Source: Flavobacteriaceae bacterium (GTDB lineage: Bacteria > Bacteroidota > Bacteroidia > Flavobacteriales > Flavobacteriaceae). Taken from it: a DNA stretch of 64,000 nt. Made by a program: the position numbers and the translations under genes. Positions 18,104-26,410 of this stretch are shown here, piece by piece. The stretch is taken from positions 32,146-96,145 of the forward strand of contig JANQMD010000011.1 of assembly GCA_028280265.1 (NCBI GenBank). Direction: 5' to 3'. Numbering within the stretch: the stretch's first letter is position 1; every line of letters starts with the position of its first letter. The notes beneath the pieces are model-generated. The model saw nothing but the letters and a program-made list of their open reading frames with translations, had not been told where the DNA came from and did not search any database.

Positions 18104-18970
18104 TTATTCTTCTTCCCACAACTCTCCTTCTGCCTTTTTAGGCTTCGCAGGAGTCGTTCCTTGAAGGGACAATACATAGCTTGCCACTTTTTGAATATCG
18201 ACAGGTTTTAAAGTGCTTTTCCAAGCCACCATTCCTTTTCCTGATCGACCTCCTTTAGAGATTGTGTTGAATACTTTATTAATGTTTCCTCCTAAAATCC
18301 AATACTCATCCGTTAAATTAGGACCGATACCTCCCCCTCCATCTTTCGCATGACAGCTGGCACAATTCAGATTGAACACTGCTTTTCCTCTATTCAAAGA
18401 AGCTTCATCTGTTAAAAGCTCTACCGTGTTTTCATCAATGATTTTTACATCGGTTGTACTTTGAATCTCGCGCAACTTTTGTTCAGCAATGGCAACCTCT
18501 TTTCTATATTCAGTAGCCTGATCATCTCCATCAAATACATGATAGCGAACCAAATACACGACTCCAAATAATATGGTTGCATAAAACATGTACAACCACC
18601 ATGGTGGAAGCGAATTGTCTAATTCTTTAATCCCATCATAGTTATGATCTAGTTCAATTTCTCCTTCCTCTTCAATAGCTTTCGCTTTTGTCCAGCGTTT
18701 GAGTATTTTCTTAAGCTCTGCATATTTATCTACAGAAGCCGGATCTATCCCTTGTTTTTCTAATTCCAAATCTTCTGCCTTCTTTTGAGCAACGACATTT
18801 AGAACTTCTTTTAAAACAACCACAAGAACAAAACCAATGAGGGCTAGCCAAACCAACGGGTTTTCATAAATATCAAATGGCTTTTCGTAATAGATAAAGG
18901 CTGTAGATAGTGCGACAAAGGTGATGACTAAAAACAGAACGTATACGAATGATTGTAAATACTTTTTCAT
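18104..18970 (-). CDS. ccoP: cbb3-type cytochrome c oxidase subunit III (CcoP)
   Basis: A 288-residue membrane-anchored cytochrome c that passes electrons to the oxidase. Two N-terminal helices come first (residues 8-25 and 38-58), then a charged linker and the NSLPPWWLYMFYATILFG motif with a third helix of the FixP_N domain. One cytochrome c domain is present with heme site CASCH near residue 202 and an axial methionine candidate in GKGMVAWKS. Canonical proteobacterial CcoP has two c hemes; only one CxxCH is visible here. It lies four bases downstream of ccoQ. Confidence 0.92.
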   Translation of the reverse strand: MKKYLQSFVYVLFLVITFVALSTAFIYYEKPFDIYENPLVWLALIGFVLVVVLKEVLNVVAQKKAEDLELEKQGIDPASVDKYAELKKILKRWTKAKAIEEEGEIELDHNYDGIKELDNSLPPWWLYMFYATILFGVVYLVRYHVFDGDDQATEYRKEVAIAEQKLREIQSTTDVKIIDENTVELLTDEASLNRGKAVFNLNCASCHAKDGGGGIGPNLTDEYWILGGNINKVFNTISKGGRSGKGMVAWKSTLKPVDIQKVASYVLSLQGTTPAKPKKAEGELWEEE

Positions 18971-18973
18971 GGG

Positions 18974-19153
18974 TTAAAATTTTAAATGATCGTCTAAAGG
19001 AATGTTACTTACTCTTTTTATGTATTCCTTTTTTGCTGTGAATACCCACCAAAATAGTGCAACAAAAAAGGTGAAAAAGATGACTAATGAGATCAAAGGA
19101 TAGATTTCTATTCCTGTGATGGTTTCTAAGTGATTTTTGACAAATTTTAACAT
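18974..19153 (-). CDS. ccoQ: CcoQ/FixQ-type small subunit of the cbb3 oxidase
   Basis: This 59-codon gene is easy to miss. It starts at the ATG at 19153 with MLKFVKNHLETITGIEIYPL and ends with a TAA at 18974. One hydrophobic helix (SLVIFFTFFVALFWWVFTA) is followed by a basic stretch, KKEYIKRVS, and then PLDD. That is the usual CcoQ layout: a single helix, then a cytoplasmic basic/acidic tail. It lies exactly between ccoNO (8-base gap) and ccoP (3-base gap), where CcoQ is expected. It probably stabilises the oxidase complex. Confidence 0.85.
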   Translation of the reverse strand: MLKFVKNHLETITGIEIYPLISLVIFFTFFVALFWWVFTAKKEYIKRVSNIPLDDHLKF

Positions 19154-19161
19154 CGTACTAT

Positions 19162-21354
19162 TTATTGATTTGAGCTTAATTGTTCTTTTACATCTGATAA
19201 CTTAATATCCGTTCCTAATCTCTGTAGATAAGCAATCAAGGCAATGATCTCTCTATCTTTTAGGGGAACAAACTCGCTCCCTAATGCTTGTTTTTCATCT
19301 TCAAAAGATTTTTTAATGTCTGGGTCTTGGTATAGATTTTCTACTATCTTTTCGGATTGACTTTTCATATCATCCCTAGCATTTGCAATATCAGCATCTG
19401 TATAAGGAACTCCCAAGCTCACCATAGCTCTCATTTTTGATTCTGTATTGGTGAGATCATGTTTGTTACGAATCAACCACTGATAGGCAGGCATGATGGA
19501 TCCTGAAGAAGTACTTTGTGGATCATACATGTGATTGAAATGCCAACTATCTGGATACTTCCCACCAACTCTCAGCAGGTCTGGTCCTGTTCTTTTACTT
19601 CCCCAAAGAAAAGGGTGATCGTAAACATATTCTCCCGCTTTTGAATATTCTCCATAACGTTCCACTTCACTTCTAAACGGGCGAATCATCTGTGAATGAC
19701 ATCCTACACAACCTTCCCGTATATAAAGATCTCTTCCCTCTAATTCCAAAGCTGTATAAGGCTTTACACTAGTAATTGTTGGAATATTAGAGTCTACCAA
19801 GAGTGTTGGAATGATCTGTACAATTCCTCCAATTAAAATGGCAATGGTAGCATAGATGGTCAACTTTACAGGTTTTCTCTCTAACCAAGTATGGTATCCT
19901 TCTCCTCTTTGTCTTCTCTTAGGAACCTTGGTTAAGGCAGGGGCTTCAGCTAAATCATCCGTTACTTTAGATCCAGATCTAACCGTCATTACAACATTGT
20001 AAAGCATTACTAATGAACCTAGAATAAACAAGCTACCTCCAATGGCTCTCATCCAATACATAGGAATGATTTCATTTACGGTTTCTAAGAAGTTTCCATA
20101 GGTTAATGTACCATCTGGACTAAACTGTTTCCACATAGAAGCTTGTACAAATCCAGCTACATACATTGGCAAGGCATACATTACAATTCCTAAAGTTCCT
20201 ATCCAAAAGTGGAAGTTTGCTAAGCCTTTAGAAAATAGTTTTGTTTTAAACATTCTAGGAATCAACCAGTACAGCATACCAAAGGTTAAGAATCCATTCC
20301 ATGCCAAGGCACCTACGTGTACGTGTGCAATCACCCAATCACTAAAGTGTGCAATCGCATTCACGTTTTTTAAGGATAACATGGGGCCTTCAAATGTTGC
20401 CATTCCATATCCAGTAATTGCGACTACCATAAATTTTAAAACTGGATCTGTTCGTACTTTGTCCCAAGCACCTCGAAGTGTTAGCAATCCGTTGATCATC
20501 CCTCCCCAAGAAGGTGCTATTAACATCACAGAGAAAGCTACCCCTAAGTTCTGAGCCCAATCTGGTAATGCAGAGTATAAAAGGTGGTGAGGGCCTGCCC
20601 AGATGTATATGAAGATCAAAGACCAGAAGTGCACAATAGACAATCGGTATGAATACACAGGTCTATTGGCGGCTTTAGGAACAAAGTAGTACATCAACCC
20701 CAAAAAAGGAGTCGTAAGGAAAAATGCTACAGCATTGTGCCCATACCACCACTGTACCAGAGCATCTTGAACTCCTGCATATACCGAATAACTCTTTAAA
20801 AAGCCTACAGGTAATTCTAAACTGTTAAATATATGAAGCACAGCTACGGTAACAAAAGTTCCTAAGTAGAACCAGACTGCTACGTATAAATGTCTCTGTC
20901 TTCGCTTTAGGATTGTCCAAATCATGTTCACTCCAAAAGCAACCCACACCAATGCAATAGCAATATCTATAGGCCATTCCAGTTCTGCATATTCTTTGGA
21001 TGTAGTATATCCGAGAGGCAAAGTGATTGCCGCTGCTACAATAATAAGCTGCCATCCCCAAAAGTTGAAATTGCTAAGAAAATCACTTGCCATTCTTGTT
21101 TTTAGCAAGCGCTGCAGCGAATAATATACTCCTGCAAAAATGGCGTTCCCGACAAAGGCAAAAATAACCGCATTGGTATGCAAAGGCCTAATACGACCGA
21201 AGCTTAACCAAGAAATTCCATCCGTGATGTTTGGAAATAAAAACATAAATGCTAACAACAAACCCACTGAAAAACCTACGATTCCCCAGAGCATGGTTGC
21301 ATAGATGAACTTCTTTACGATTTTATTGTCATAATAAAACTGTTGTACCTCCAT
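19162..21354 (-). CDS. ccoN: cbb3-type cytochrome c oxidase, fused subunits I and II (CcoN-CcoO)
   Basis: A 730-residue fusion of the catalytic heme-copper subunit and the CcoO cytochrome. Residues 1 to about 480 form the 12-helix CcoN part. RPLHTNAVIFAF holds a low-spin heme ligand, WWYGHNAVAFFL a copper B histidine, GPHHLLYSALPDW the His pair, and HFSDWVIAHVHVGALAWNG the heme-ligand region. From about residue 500 a single anchor helix leads to the CcoO cytochrome c domain with heme site CVGCH near 550 and GSKRTGPDL. N-O fusion is the normal arrangement in Bacteroidota. The enzyme is a high-affinity terminal oxidase for low oxygen. Confidence 0.95.
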   Translation of the reverse strand: MEVQQFYYDNKIVKKFIYATMLWGIVGFSVGLLLAFMFLFPNITDGISWLSFGRIRPLHTNAVIFAFVGNAIFAGVYYSLQRLLKTRMASDFLSNFNFWGWQLIIVAAAITLPLGYTTSKEYAELEWPIDIAIALVWVAFGVNMIWTILKRRQRHLYVAVWFYLGTFVTVAVLHIFNSLELPVGFLKSYSVYAGVQDALVQWWYGHNAVAFFLTTPFLGLMYYFVPKAANRPVYSYRLSIVHFWSLIFIYIWAGPHHLLYSALPDWAQNLGVAFSVMLIAPSWGGMINGLLTLRGAWDKVRTDPVLKFMVVAITGYGMATFEGPMLSLKNVNAIAHFSDWVIAHVHVGALAWNGFLTFGMLYWLIPRMFKTKLFSKGLANFHFWIGTLGIVMYALPMYVAGFVQASMWKQFSPDGTLTYGNFLETVNEIIPMYWMRAIGGSLFILGSLVMLYNVVMTVRSGSKVTDDLAEAPALTKVPKRRQRGEGYHTWLERKPVKLTIYATIAILIGGIVQIIPTLLVDSNIPTITSVKPYTALELEGRDLYIREGCVGCHSQMIRPFRSEVERYGEYSKAGEYVYDHPFLWGSKRTGPDLLRVGGKYPDSWHFNHMYDPQSTSSGSIMPAYQWLIRNKHDLTNTESKMRAMVSLGVPYTDADIANARDDMKSQSEKIVENLYQDPDIKKSFEDEKQALGSEFVPLKDREIIALIAYLQRLGTDIKLSDVKEQLSSNQ

Positions 21355-21357
21355 AAT

Positions 21358-21549
21358 TTATTTTTTTAAAATGTTTTGGGTAGATGATGTTTGTTTTTTA
21401 TCTGTGATGATTTCATCGTCAAAAAGCATACGAACAGAAGGCGTGTACGAATCGTCGTATTGCCCCTTTTTTACCGATATGATAAATGCTACAAAAAAGA
21501 CCAAAGCCACTAAAATGCTTAGTGAGAGAAGTAGATAAATTACGCTCAT
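21358..21549 (-). CDS. ccoS: cbb3-type cytochrome oxidase assembly protein CcoS
   Basis: A 63-residue membrane protein with one N-terminal helix (VIYLLLSLSILVALVFFVAF). The conserved CcoS tail follows: a KKGQYDD segment, a proline, then RMLFDDE. CcoS is needed to insert cofactors into the cbb3 catalytic subunit. It is first in its operon, three bases before ccoNO, and an FNR-like promoter lies upstream. Confidence 0.9.
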   Translation of the reverse strand: MSVIYLLLSLSILVALVFFVAFIISVKKGQYDDSYTPSVRMLFDDEIITDKKQTSSTQNILKK

Positions 21550-21570
21550 AAATGCCTGATAAAATCAAGG

Positions 21571-21613
21571 TAAAATTACCGTGGCTTTAGCTCCTAAAAA
21601 ATGACATTTATCA
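21571..21613 (-). promoter_or_regulatory. FNR-like box and -7 element of the ccoS-ccoNO operon
   Basis: On the minus strand TGATAAATGTCA (21613-21602) matches 10 of 12 bases of the perfect palindrome upstream of ccoI. It is followed by TAATTTTA (21578-21571), which matches seven of eight bases of TAnnTTTG apart from its last base. The centre of the box lies 36.5 bases from the end of the -7 element. This puts it near -42 relative to the expected start of transcription, a classic activator position for FNR proteins. The distance is identical to that at ccoI. Confidence 0.6.
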
Positions 21614-21648
21614 TGTTTTGAAATCTTTTTTAAATAGTAGTAATGAAT

Positions 21649-21678
21649 GTTGAAGTCGAAGTTGAAGTTGAAGTTGAA
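21649..21678 (+). repeat. Five-copy GTTGAA hexamer repeat
   Basis: Five consecutive hexamers are present, the second being GTCGAA. Such arrays can change copy number by slippage. It lies about 100 bases upstream of the ccoS start codon. Confidence 0.8.
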
Positions 21679-21923
21679 AATATGATCAATATCCAACACT
21701 GAATATGGAATGATGAATTTTTTAAGCATTAGTTGTTGGTTAGATTGTCTTAACTGAACGATAAAGTAATGAAGGGAAACAGAAAAATCAGTAAGTAGCT
21801 TGTTAATTCTTGGCAATGAATTCTTCACTACTATGCCACTTATAACTTTGCCACTTTGAAACTCAAATTGGTACATTTTCAAATTTCCTCATTTCCACAT
21901 TTCCACACTGAATCATTGAATCA

Positions 21924-23294
21924 TTAGATAGTTAAAGAAAAACGCTTCTCTTCATTTCTAGCCTGCTTTTCTTTCTTTTCCTCATTCAAATAGGCATCAA
22001 AAGCCATGCAAACATTACGCACAAAAGGTTTTCCTTCTTCTAATATTTCCAGAGTACCATTTGAAAGACGAATGAGTTTGTCATTCTTTAGCTCTTCTAA
22101 TAAAGAAATATCGAGATTTTCTATATAAAACTCAGAATTTCTCTTGGTTTTAAATTGACACATCAACTCCAAAATATGTTTTCTTATGATGCTATCTTTT
22201 TGAGACAATATATGTCCACGAAAAACAGGAATTTCTCCCTGGTCCACTAAACTTTGATATTCTTGCACTGTTTTTACATTCTGAGCAAATGCAGTCCAAG
22301 AATCCGAAATAGCAGACATTCCCAACCCTATCATTAAAGAAGTTTTTTGAGCAGTATAGCCCATAAAGTTTCGATGTAAGGTTCTTTTTTCAGAAGATAT
22401 TTGCAAGGTATCTGTGGGTAAAGCAAAATGATCCATTCCAATTTCTACATATCCTAAATCAGACAACATCTCTTTTCCTACTTCGTAGAGTTTTCTTTTT
22501 TCATCGTCTTTTGGTAGATCTTCCTCTTGAAATCCTCTTTGCCCTACTCCTTTAATCCAAGGAACATGAGCATAGCTGTAAAAAGAAATACGATCGGGTT
22601 GTAACTTTCTGGTCTTCTGTATGGTTTCTATTACACAATCTAAGTTTTGGAAAGGCAAACCAAAAATCAGATCATGGCTAATAGATGTATATCCGATTTC
22701 TCGTGCCAATTCGGTTACCATCTGAACATTCTCAAAAGGCTGAACTCGATGAATGGCTTTTTGTACCTTTTCATCATAATCCTGAACGCCAAAGCTTACT
22801 CTTCGGAAACCTACATCAAACAAAGTTTGCAAGTGTTCTCTGCTGGTATTGTTGGGATGTCCTTCGAAACTGAATTCATAATCCTGACTCACATGGGACT
22901 TCTGTAAAATTCCTTTGATAAGTACTCTCAAATTTTCAGGAGAGAAAAAAGTCGGTGTTCCTCCACCCAAGTGAATCTCTTTAATGATGGGTTTTTCACC
23001 CATTAAATTCACATACAAATCCCATTCTTTTAAAACCGTTTGTATATATGAATCTTCGACCTGATGTCTCTTAGTAATATGTTTGTGACATGCGCAGAAA
23101 GTACACAAGCTCTCACAAAAAGGAAGATGGATATAGAGGCTAATTCCTTCCTTAAGATTGGTTTCTTGAAAGGTTTTCTTGAAACATTTTATCCATGCCT
23201 CTTTACTAAATTTTCCCTGATTCCAAAAAGGTACTGTAGGGTAACTGGTATACCTTGGACCTGGCACATTGTATTTTTGAATTAAGCTTTGCAT
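21924..23294 (-). CDS. hemN: Oxygen-independent coproporphyrinogen III oxidase
   Basis: A 456-residue cytoplasmic radical SAM enzyme that decarboxylates coproporphyrinogen III to protoporphyrinogen IX when oxygen is low. The radical SAM cysteines lie in HLPFCESLCTFCACH, preceded by PRYTSYPTVPFWN, which is typical of HemN. LGGGTPTFFSPENL, FGVQDYDEKVQKAIHR and the HDLIFGLPFQN region follow. It is transcribed with ccoI and deoC and overlaps deoC by 13 bases. Making heme for cbb3 oxidase under the same FNR-type control is a sensible arrangement. Confidence 0.93.
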   Translation of the reverse strand: MQSLIQKYNVPGPRYTSYPTVPFWNQGKFSKEAWIKCFKKTFQETNLKEGISLYIHLPFCESLCTFCACHKHITKRHQVEDSYIQTVLKEWDLYVNLMGEKPIIKEIHLGGGTPTFFSPENLRVLIKGILQKSHVSQDYEFSFEGHPNNTSREHLQTLFDVGFRRVSFGVQDYDEKVQKAIHRVQPFENVQMVTELAREIGYTSISHDLIFGLPFQNLDCVIETIQKTRKLQPDRISFYSYAHVPWIKGVGQRGFQEEDLPKDDEKRKLYEVGKEMLSDLGYVEIGMDHFALPTDTLQISSEKRTLHRNFMGYTAQKTSLMIGLGMSAISDSWTAFAQNVKTVQEYQSLVDQGEIPVFRGHILSQKDSIIRKHILELMCQFKTKRNSEFYIENLDISLLEELKNDKLIRLSNGTLEILEEGKPFVRNVCMAFDAYLNEEKKEKQARNEEKRFSLTI

Positions 23295-23932
23295 ACGCTA
23301 ACGATTTTTACTCCTGATGATGTTCCTATTCTTGTGGCTCCAGCGTTGATAAATTGAACGGCTGTATCATAATCTCTAATACCTCCAGACGCCTTAATTT
23401 GAGCCAAATCACATACAACCTCTCCCATGAGTTCAACATCTTCTATGGTAGCTCCAGCAGATCCAAATCCTGTGGATGTTTTGACAAAATCTGCTTTGAC
23501 ATTGATGGCTATTTGAGACGCCACTATAATTTCTTCTTTGGTTAAATAACAAGTCTCTAAGATGACTTTTAAGATTCGGTCTCCAATCGTTTCTTTAATA
23601 GCTTTAATCTCCTCGTATACTTTTAAATAACATCCAGATTTTAAGAGACCAATGTTTAAAACCATGTCAATTTCATCAGCTCCATTAGCAATACATTGCT
23701 TTGCCTCTTCTATTTTTGACTGTGTATCCATGGCTCCAAGAGGAAATCCAATTACTGCAGCCAACTTAACAGTACTATCTTTTAATCGATCTCTCACAAA
23801 AGCGACATAAGAACCATTGACACAAACCGCATAAAATTGATGCTCTATAGCCTCATTACAAAGTTGTGTGATCTGCTCTTTGGTAGCAGTTGACTTTAAT
23901 AAAGTATGATCTATATATTGGGCAATATTCAT
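23282..23932 (-). CDS. deoC: Deoxyribose-phosphate aldolase
   Basis: This class I aldolase cleaves 2-deoxyribose 5-phosphate to glyceraldehyde 3-phosphate and acetaldehyde. The 216 residues are normal for DeoC. N-terminal IDHTLLKSTAT, then AVIGFPLGAMDT, EIDMVLNIGLL, ILETCYLT, and the Schiff-base lysine in ADFVKTSTGFG, with KASGGIRDYDTAV at the end, are all canonical. It overlaps ccoI by four bases and hemN by 13. The link between deoxynucleoside catabolism and a respiratory operon is not obvious. Confidence 0.95.
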   Translation of the reverse strand: MNIAQYIDHTLLKSTATKEQITQLCNEAIEHQFYAVCVNGSYVAFVRDRLKDSTVKLAAVIGFPLGAMDTQSKIEEAKQCIANGADEIDMVLNIGLLKSGCYLKVYEEIKAIKETIGDRILKVILETCYLTKEEIIVASQIAINVKADFVKTSTGFGSAGATIEDVELMGEVVCDLAQIKASGGIRDYDTAVQFINAGATRIGTSSGVKIVSVCKA

Positions 23933-26304
23933 TGTTGAAGTTTTTGACTGATTATGTTCGTTGCAATCGTCGTATAAGCAACAATGCTAATAGAACTCAA
24001 AGGCATTAGAATAGCTGCTATTACTGGAGATAGTTGTCCTGTTACGGCAAAATACAATCCAATTAAGTTATAGACTAAGGATAATAGGAAAGCAGATTTG
24101 ATGACTTTGATCGATTTTTTAGCTAATTTTAGATAAATAGGTATTTGATGAAACTTATCAGCTGATAAGATTCCATCGCACGCTGGAGAGAACACATTAA
24201 TATCCTCAGATATGGCAATACCTACATCGCTTTGAGTTAGTGCTCCCGCATCATTCAACCCATCTCCTACCATCATCACATATTTGCTCTTTTCCTGGCT
24301 TTCTTGGATGAAAGTGAGTTTGTCTTCTGGCTTTTGATCAAAATACATTTCTGTCTTTTTGGGCAATACAGATTGTAAGTATGCTTTTTCGCCATCATTG
24401 TCACCAGATAAAATGGCTAATTCATAATCTTTATTTAAGGTTTTGAAGACTTTTTCTACGCCAGATCGATACGAATTTTTAACACGGAACTTGCCTAAAT
24501 AAGTATCATCAAAACTTACATGAACAGAAGTATCAAAATTCTTACTCTTATTTTCACTATTTACAAAAGAAGCTGATCCTATTTTTACAAAACTCTCTGC
24601 AACTTCTGCTTGGATTCCTTTTCCTACAATTTCTTGAAAATTTTGTGCTACCAGTACCTCTTCTTCTGGGAATTGATCATATATTTTTCTGCTCAGAGGA
24701 TGATTTGAATTTCTCAACACACTCTTTAGTGCCACCTTGTATTCTCCAGTGAGTTTTTCTCCCTCATAAGAAATGACATTGTTAGAATTACTTGTGATGG
24801 TTCCTGTTTTATCAAATACGGCTTTGTGAATTTTTGCCAATTTCTCTATCACTTGAGCATTTTTCAAATACAATTTTTGTTTCCCAAAAATTCGTAACAT
24901 GTTTCCTAAGGTGAAGGGTGCTGCTAAGGCAATCGCACAAGGACAAGCAATAATTAACACGGCCGTAAACACTGATAATGCTTTTGTCTGATCGTAAAAC
25001 AGCCATACAGTTGTTGACAGCAATGCGATGCTCAATACTGCAATGGTAAAATATTTACTAATACCATCGGTTAACGATTGAAAGGAAGAGGCTTTGTCTT
25101 TGCTAAAAATATCATTGGTCCAGAGTTGTGTCAAATACGATTGAGATACAGAAGTTAAAACTTCCATCTCTATGACACCGTTTAATTGTTTCCCTCCTGC
25201 AAAGAGTTTGTCTCCTGGTTTTTTTGTAACTGGTTTGGATTCTCCCGTTACAAAACTATAATCTATTTGTGCGCTGTTACGAATCAAAATTCCGTCTACC
25301 GGAATGAGTTCCTGATTTCGTATCAGTAACCGATCTCCTTTTTCAATATCGTAAACTTCTACATTCTCTTCTTTTCCTTTTTTAACTCTTGTCACTGCTA
25401 TGGGAAAGTAGGATTTATAATCACGTTCAAAGGACAGAAAATTGTAAGTTTTTTGTTGAAAGAATTTACCCAACAAGAGAAAAAAGACAAGTCCAGTAAG
25501 GCTATCCAAAAACCCAGTTCCAAGATCCAAAATAATTTCGACAGCACTTCTTATAAATAAGACAGAAATTCCTAAAGCAATGGGAATATCAATATTTAAC
25601 AATTTCGATCCCATACCTTTGTAAGCCGAAATAAAATAATCGCTTGCTGCATAAAACACTACAGGCAATGAGAAGAACAACATTAACCATCGAAAAATAT
25701 ACTTATACTTATCTAACCAGAATTCAGACACTTCGAAATATTCTGGGAATGATAAAAACATGACGTTTCCAAATGCAAAACCTGCGATTCCTAACTTATA
25801 ATACAGCGAGCGATTTATACTCTTGGTACTTTGTACAGTATCCTCTAAACTAATATAAGGTTCGTATCCTATAGAATTTAACAATGTAACGATCTCTTTA
25901 AGCGATGTCTCTTTGCTATTGTAATGAAGTCGTACTGTTTTTTTAGAAAAGTTTACCTGAGAAGAAATCACATTGCTATTGAGTTTTTGCAAGTTCTCTA
26001 AAACCCAGATACAAGAACTACAATGAATATGCGGAATGTAGAGAGTGATAATTTGAAGCTCATCTTGTTCAAACTCTATGAGTTTTTTAACGATATCTTG
26101 ATTAGACAAGTAATCAAATTTTCCTTGAATTTCAGTAGGAATCGCTCCTGGACTATTTGCTAGGTTGTAATAACATGTCATTTCGTTCTCAGATAAGAAC
26201 TCATAGACTGTTTTACATCCCAAGCAACAAAAGGATTTCTCAGCTATACTGATCAATTGTTCTCCACAAGACGTTCCGCAATGAAAGCAAGGTACTCTAT
26301 TCAT
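23929..26304 (-). CDS. ccoI: Copper-transporting P1B-type ATPase of the cbb3 oxidase system (CcoI/FixI type)
   Basis: I chose the ATG at 26304, which starts MNRVPCFHCG (791 residues). The longer frame to 26361 would place the FNR-like box on its start codon. The N-terminus has a cysteine-rich domain (CFHCGTSCGEQ, FCCLGCKTVYEF), then an HMA domain with HCSSCIWVLE. Membrane helices, the actuator region, the ion site ACPCAIAL near 453, the phosphorylation site DKTGT near 495 and GDGLNDAGAL follow. CcoI pumps deliver copper for the oxidase. The gene is first in the ccoI-deoC-hemN operon and diverges from the FNR-like regulator. Confidence 0.9.
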   Translation of the reverse strand: MNRVPCFHCGTSCGEQLISIAEKSFCCLGCKTVYEFLSENEMTCYYNLANSPGAIPTEIQGKFDYLSNQDIVKKLIEFEQDELQIITLYIPHIHCSSCIWVLENLQKLNSNVISSQVNFSKKTVRLHYNSKETSLKEIVTLLNSIGYEPYISLEDTVQSTKSINRSLYYKLGIAGFAFGNVMFLSFPEYFEVSEFWLDKYKYIFRWLMLFFSLPVVFYAASDYFISAYKGMGSKLLNIDIPIALGISVLFIRSAVEIILDLGTGFLDSLTGLVFFLLLGKFFQQKTYNFLSFERDYKSYFPIAVTRVKKGKEENVEVYDIEKGDRLLIRNQELIPVDGILIRNSAQIDYSFVTGESKPVTKKPGDKLFAGGKQLNGVIEMEVLTSVSQSYLTQLWTNDIFSKDKASSFQSLTDGISKYFTIAVLSIALLSTTVWLFYDQTKALSVFTAVLIIACPCAIALAAPFTLGNMLRIFGKQKLYLKNAQVIEKLAKIHKAVFDKTGTITSNSNNVISYEGEKLTGEYKVALKSVLRNSNHPLSRKIYDQFPEEEVLVAQNFQEIVGKGIQAEVAESFVKIGSASFVNSENKSKNFDTSVHVSFDDTYLGKFRVKNSYRSGVEKVFKTLNKDYELAILSGDNDGEKAYLQSVLPKKTEMYFDQKPEDKLTFIQESQEKSKYVMMVGDGLNDAGALTQSDVGIAISEDINVFSPACDGILSADKFHQIPIYLKLAKKSIKVIKSAFLLSLVYNLIGLYFAVTGQLSPVIAAILMPLSSISIVAYTTIATNIISQKLQQ

Positions 26305-26329
26305 ATAATTATTCACTCTAATGCCTATA

Positions 26330-26372
26330 CAAAACTCTTTGATCTTTTCTAGATAAAACATGATAATTATCA
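26330..26372 (-). promoter_or_regulatory. FNR-like palindrome and -7 element of the ccoI operon
   Basis: TGATAATTATCA (26361-26372) is a perfect 12-base palindrome that fits the inner ten-plus bases of the FNR consensus TTGATnnnnATCAA. On the minus strand GAGTTTTG (26337-26330) matches seven of eight bases of TAnnTTTG except its first base. Centre-to-element distance is 36.5 bases, the same as at ccoS. The inferred transcript would begin about 20 bases before the ccoI ATG. Confidence 0.65.
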
Positions 26373-26388
26373 GCTTTTTTAATTAAAT

Positions 26389-26396
26389 TAGATTTA
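26389..26396 (+). promoter_or_regulatory. Candidate -7 element of the FNR-like regulator gene
   Basis: TAGATTTA differs from TAnnTTTG only at its last base and lies 15 bases before the regulator ATG. The palindrome at 26361-26372 would then sit near -36, overlapping the -33 region. That position would suit autorepression better than activation. Confidence 0.4.
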
Positions 26397-26410
26397 CAAT
26401 TATTCTAGGC

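Larger units (their letters stand above)
21550..21923. other. 374-base spacer between ccoS and hemN
   Basis: The spacer contains the ccoS promoter (21571-21613), a GTTGAA hexamer array (21649-21678), and low-complexity strings related to other spacers: AACTTTGCCACTTTGAAACTC near 21846, and GAATCATT copies near 21910. A 105-codon open frame on the minus strand (21565-21882) reads through the hexamer array and the promoter and is judged not to be a gene. Confidence 0.6.

Noticed and set aside
21556..21566. TGATAAAATCA just before the ccoS start as the FNR site
   Set aside because: The half sites are three bases apart instead of four and the position is too close to the start codon. The box at 21602-21613 fits better and mirrors the ccoI promoter.
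21565..21882. Open frame of 105 codons on the minus strand between ccoS and hemN
   Set aside because: It reads through a hexamer array (giving FNFNFNFDFN), dispersed repeats and the ccoS promoter. It has no recognisable domain and no conserved start.
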